The notes beneath the pieces were generated by a model. The model searched no databases and was not told the DNA's origin. It worked only from the letters and a program-made list of their open reading frames with translations. This document shows, piece after piece, positions 62,901-64,000 of a stretch of 64,000 bases of DNA. The stretch comes from Clavelina lepadiformis (taxonomy: Eukaryota; Chordata; Ascidiacea; Aplousobranchia; Clavelinidae), in assembly GCF_947623445.1 (NCBI RefSeq), contig NC_135247.1, positions 312,501 to 376,500 on the forward strand. The letters are read 5' to 3'. Made by a program: the position numbers and the translations under genes. Numbering within the stretch: the stretch's first letter is position 1; the number at the start of each line of letters is the position of its first letter.

Positions 62901-63250
62901 TCACCTCTACAAATTCCGATGTCGCCGCTTCTGGACGCGGAATGGTCGCAGAATAAGTTCCTGTGTACGTCACATATTGCGTCATCGCCGTTGCACTGTT
63001 GGGCGAGTTGTTTGGCGCAGACCTTGCAGCAGTTGCAGCCGTCCATGACTAGGCTGACCCCGGCTGGACAACTGCTCGGTTCCTCCCTGCAATCGCACTG
63101 GTACGGACACAGCGAGATCGCCTGAAAGTGACGTCATATTTTATCACAAACACGCTGCAGTGTGTTTTCAAGTCATCGTTACGTGCTACTTACGTGATGA
63201 AATAAACAAAGAAACAAACAGAATGAGACGATATTGATTCTTGCTGCCAT
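59949..63250 (-). CDS. CCN family matricellular protein B (IGFBP-VWC-TSP1-CT)
   Basis: Exons 63250-63194, 63121-62905, 62534-62055, 60810-60611, 60353-60232 and 60138-59949 join in phase to give 421 aa. Exon 1 is the signal peptide [19 protein letters not shown]. Exon 2 (IGFBP, 217 bp) has the same length as in gene A and about 98% DNA identity. Exon 3 holds VWC ([20 protein letters not shown]) and an acidic linker different from that of A. Exon 4 is TSP1 ([26 protein letters not shown]). Exons 5-6 are the cystine knot ([51 protein letters not shown]), then a short Thr-Pro tail. The intron between exons 3 and 4 is long for this window (1,244 bp). It is a secreted matrix or growth-factor-modulating protein by family. 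Confidence 0.95.
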
Positions 63251-64000
63251 CTTGTGTGCGGTTTCTTTAACTGCACAGCTTTATTACGTAATAATCAGCA
63301 CCTAAAACAGTCTGTTCTGCAAAACTGACTGGAATGAGTTCTAGAATTCAAACGAAAGCCGCCTGCAATTGCATTATGCATTATGATGTCACGATCATTA
63401 TTATTTTGTCACATACCGAGACACATCAAAGCATTTGAAAAACCGATCCTGCAGAGCGCTAGTAGGTAGAACCCGATGTTTTTAAAGTGGCCGCGTATAA
63501 TGGTTTCCTTCCATAAATAATCCGCGTTAATCGCGATCAACCCGCCGCCATCTGTGGAAGCGGTCGCCTTCTAACTGACTACGACGTTTATTTTGCCTTT
63601 CGACGTCGCTTCAGCCAAATTACCACTTTTGGATAAAAAAGTTTGTCCAAGGTGAGAATTCTGAAATATCCTCGCTTTATAGAATGCGCTCATTTTAACT
63701 CTCGACGAAAAGTCGCGAAAAACGCCGCTTATTTTGCAGCCAAACTACTAATTTTTTTCCAGACGTCGCCTCGGTTTTTACTGCAAAGATCTAAAATAAG
63801 AAGATTGCTTCTTAACTGCGATTACGTCATAATCTACCTTCCTAAATCTCGCAAATTTCCAACGACCTTCTGTTTCCAGCACCACCGCCATCTTTCAATT
63901 TTGAGTAAAAATTTCTCTCAAACTTTCAAGTGATTTCATGACAAGCTACTTGTAGTTCAACTTCCTTAAATGACCTCATAATCGATCCAAAACCTTTATT
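63251..64000. other. spacer upstream of CCN gene B
   Basis: The presumed promoter of CCN gene B lies here. No clear TATA box or gene. A plus-strand ORF at 63643-63933 is Lys/Ser-rich without domain support. Confidence 0.45.

Overview
The window reads as one stretch of a small, compact animal genome. The genes are animal families (stomatin, peroxiredoxin 6, RGS, carbohydrate sulfotransferase, CCN matricellular proteins, SEM1, ZNHIT6) with short GT-AG introns, mostly 60 to 1,300 bp, AT-rich spacers and degraded DNA transposons. An invertebrate deuterostome, most likely an ascidian tunicate, fits best. That is inference from gene style, not from a marker gene. No rRNA, tRNA gene, CRISPR, bacterial operon or virus-like element was seen.

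Layout. 1-5.0 kb: no gene; a non-autonomous hAT-type element at 1.42-2.09 kb. 5.1-8.25 kb (+): an eight-exon stomatin with a hAT-type insertion in intron 6. 9.84-10.9 kb (+): a five-exon unrecognised gene whose TGA stop is followed by twelve further in-frame codons with a CxxC. 11.5-12.1 kb (-): a CUB-domain gene. 13.1-15.4 kb (+): peroxiredoxin 6. 16.06-17.2 kb (+): an intron-free unrecognised gene. 17.4-21.6 kb: spacer. 21.66-24.24 kb (-): an RGS protein. 24.3-34.3 kb: mostly spacer with a few exon-like segments. 34.6-35.87 kb (-): a reconstructed six-exon single-pass membrane protein. 36.28-38.92 kb (-): CCN gene A. 40.85-42.33 kb (-): carbohydrate sulfotransferase. 42.4-46.5 kb: repeats. 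46.56-49.0 kb (+): SEM1, then ZNHIT6. 49-53.9 kb: spacer. 53.9-63.25 kb: CCN genes C and B (-), with a two-exon gene of unknown function (+) between them.

How the genes relate. The three CCN genes form one minus-strand cluster interrupted by unrelated genes. A and B have the full IGFBP-VWC-TSP1-CT set. C has only its own signal segment plus TSP1-CT. The IGFBP and VWC exons of A and B are almost identical at the DNA level while their TSP1/CT exons have diverged, which suggests gene conversion. Most other neighbours are functionally unrelated.

Across the spacers, and even in some exons, the palindrome TGACGTCA and close relatives (TTACGTCATAA, GTGACGTAATAA and similar) recur far above chance. 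I counted more than 40 exact copies by eye, where about one is expected. They are absent between about 39.85 and 50.93 kb. This is the most striking unexplained signal of the window. All exon joins were made by eye from splice consensus, phase continuity and family resemblance; no database search was run.
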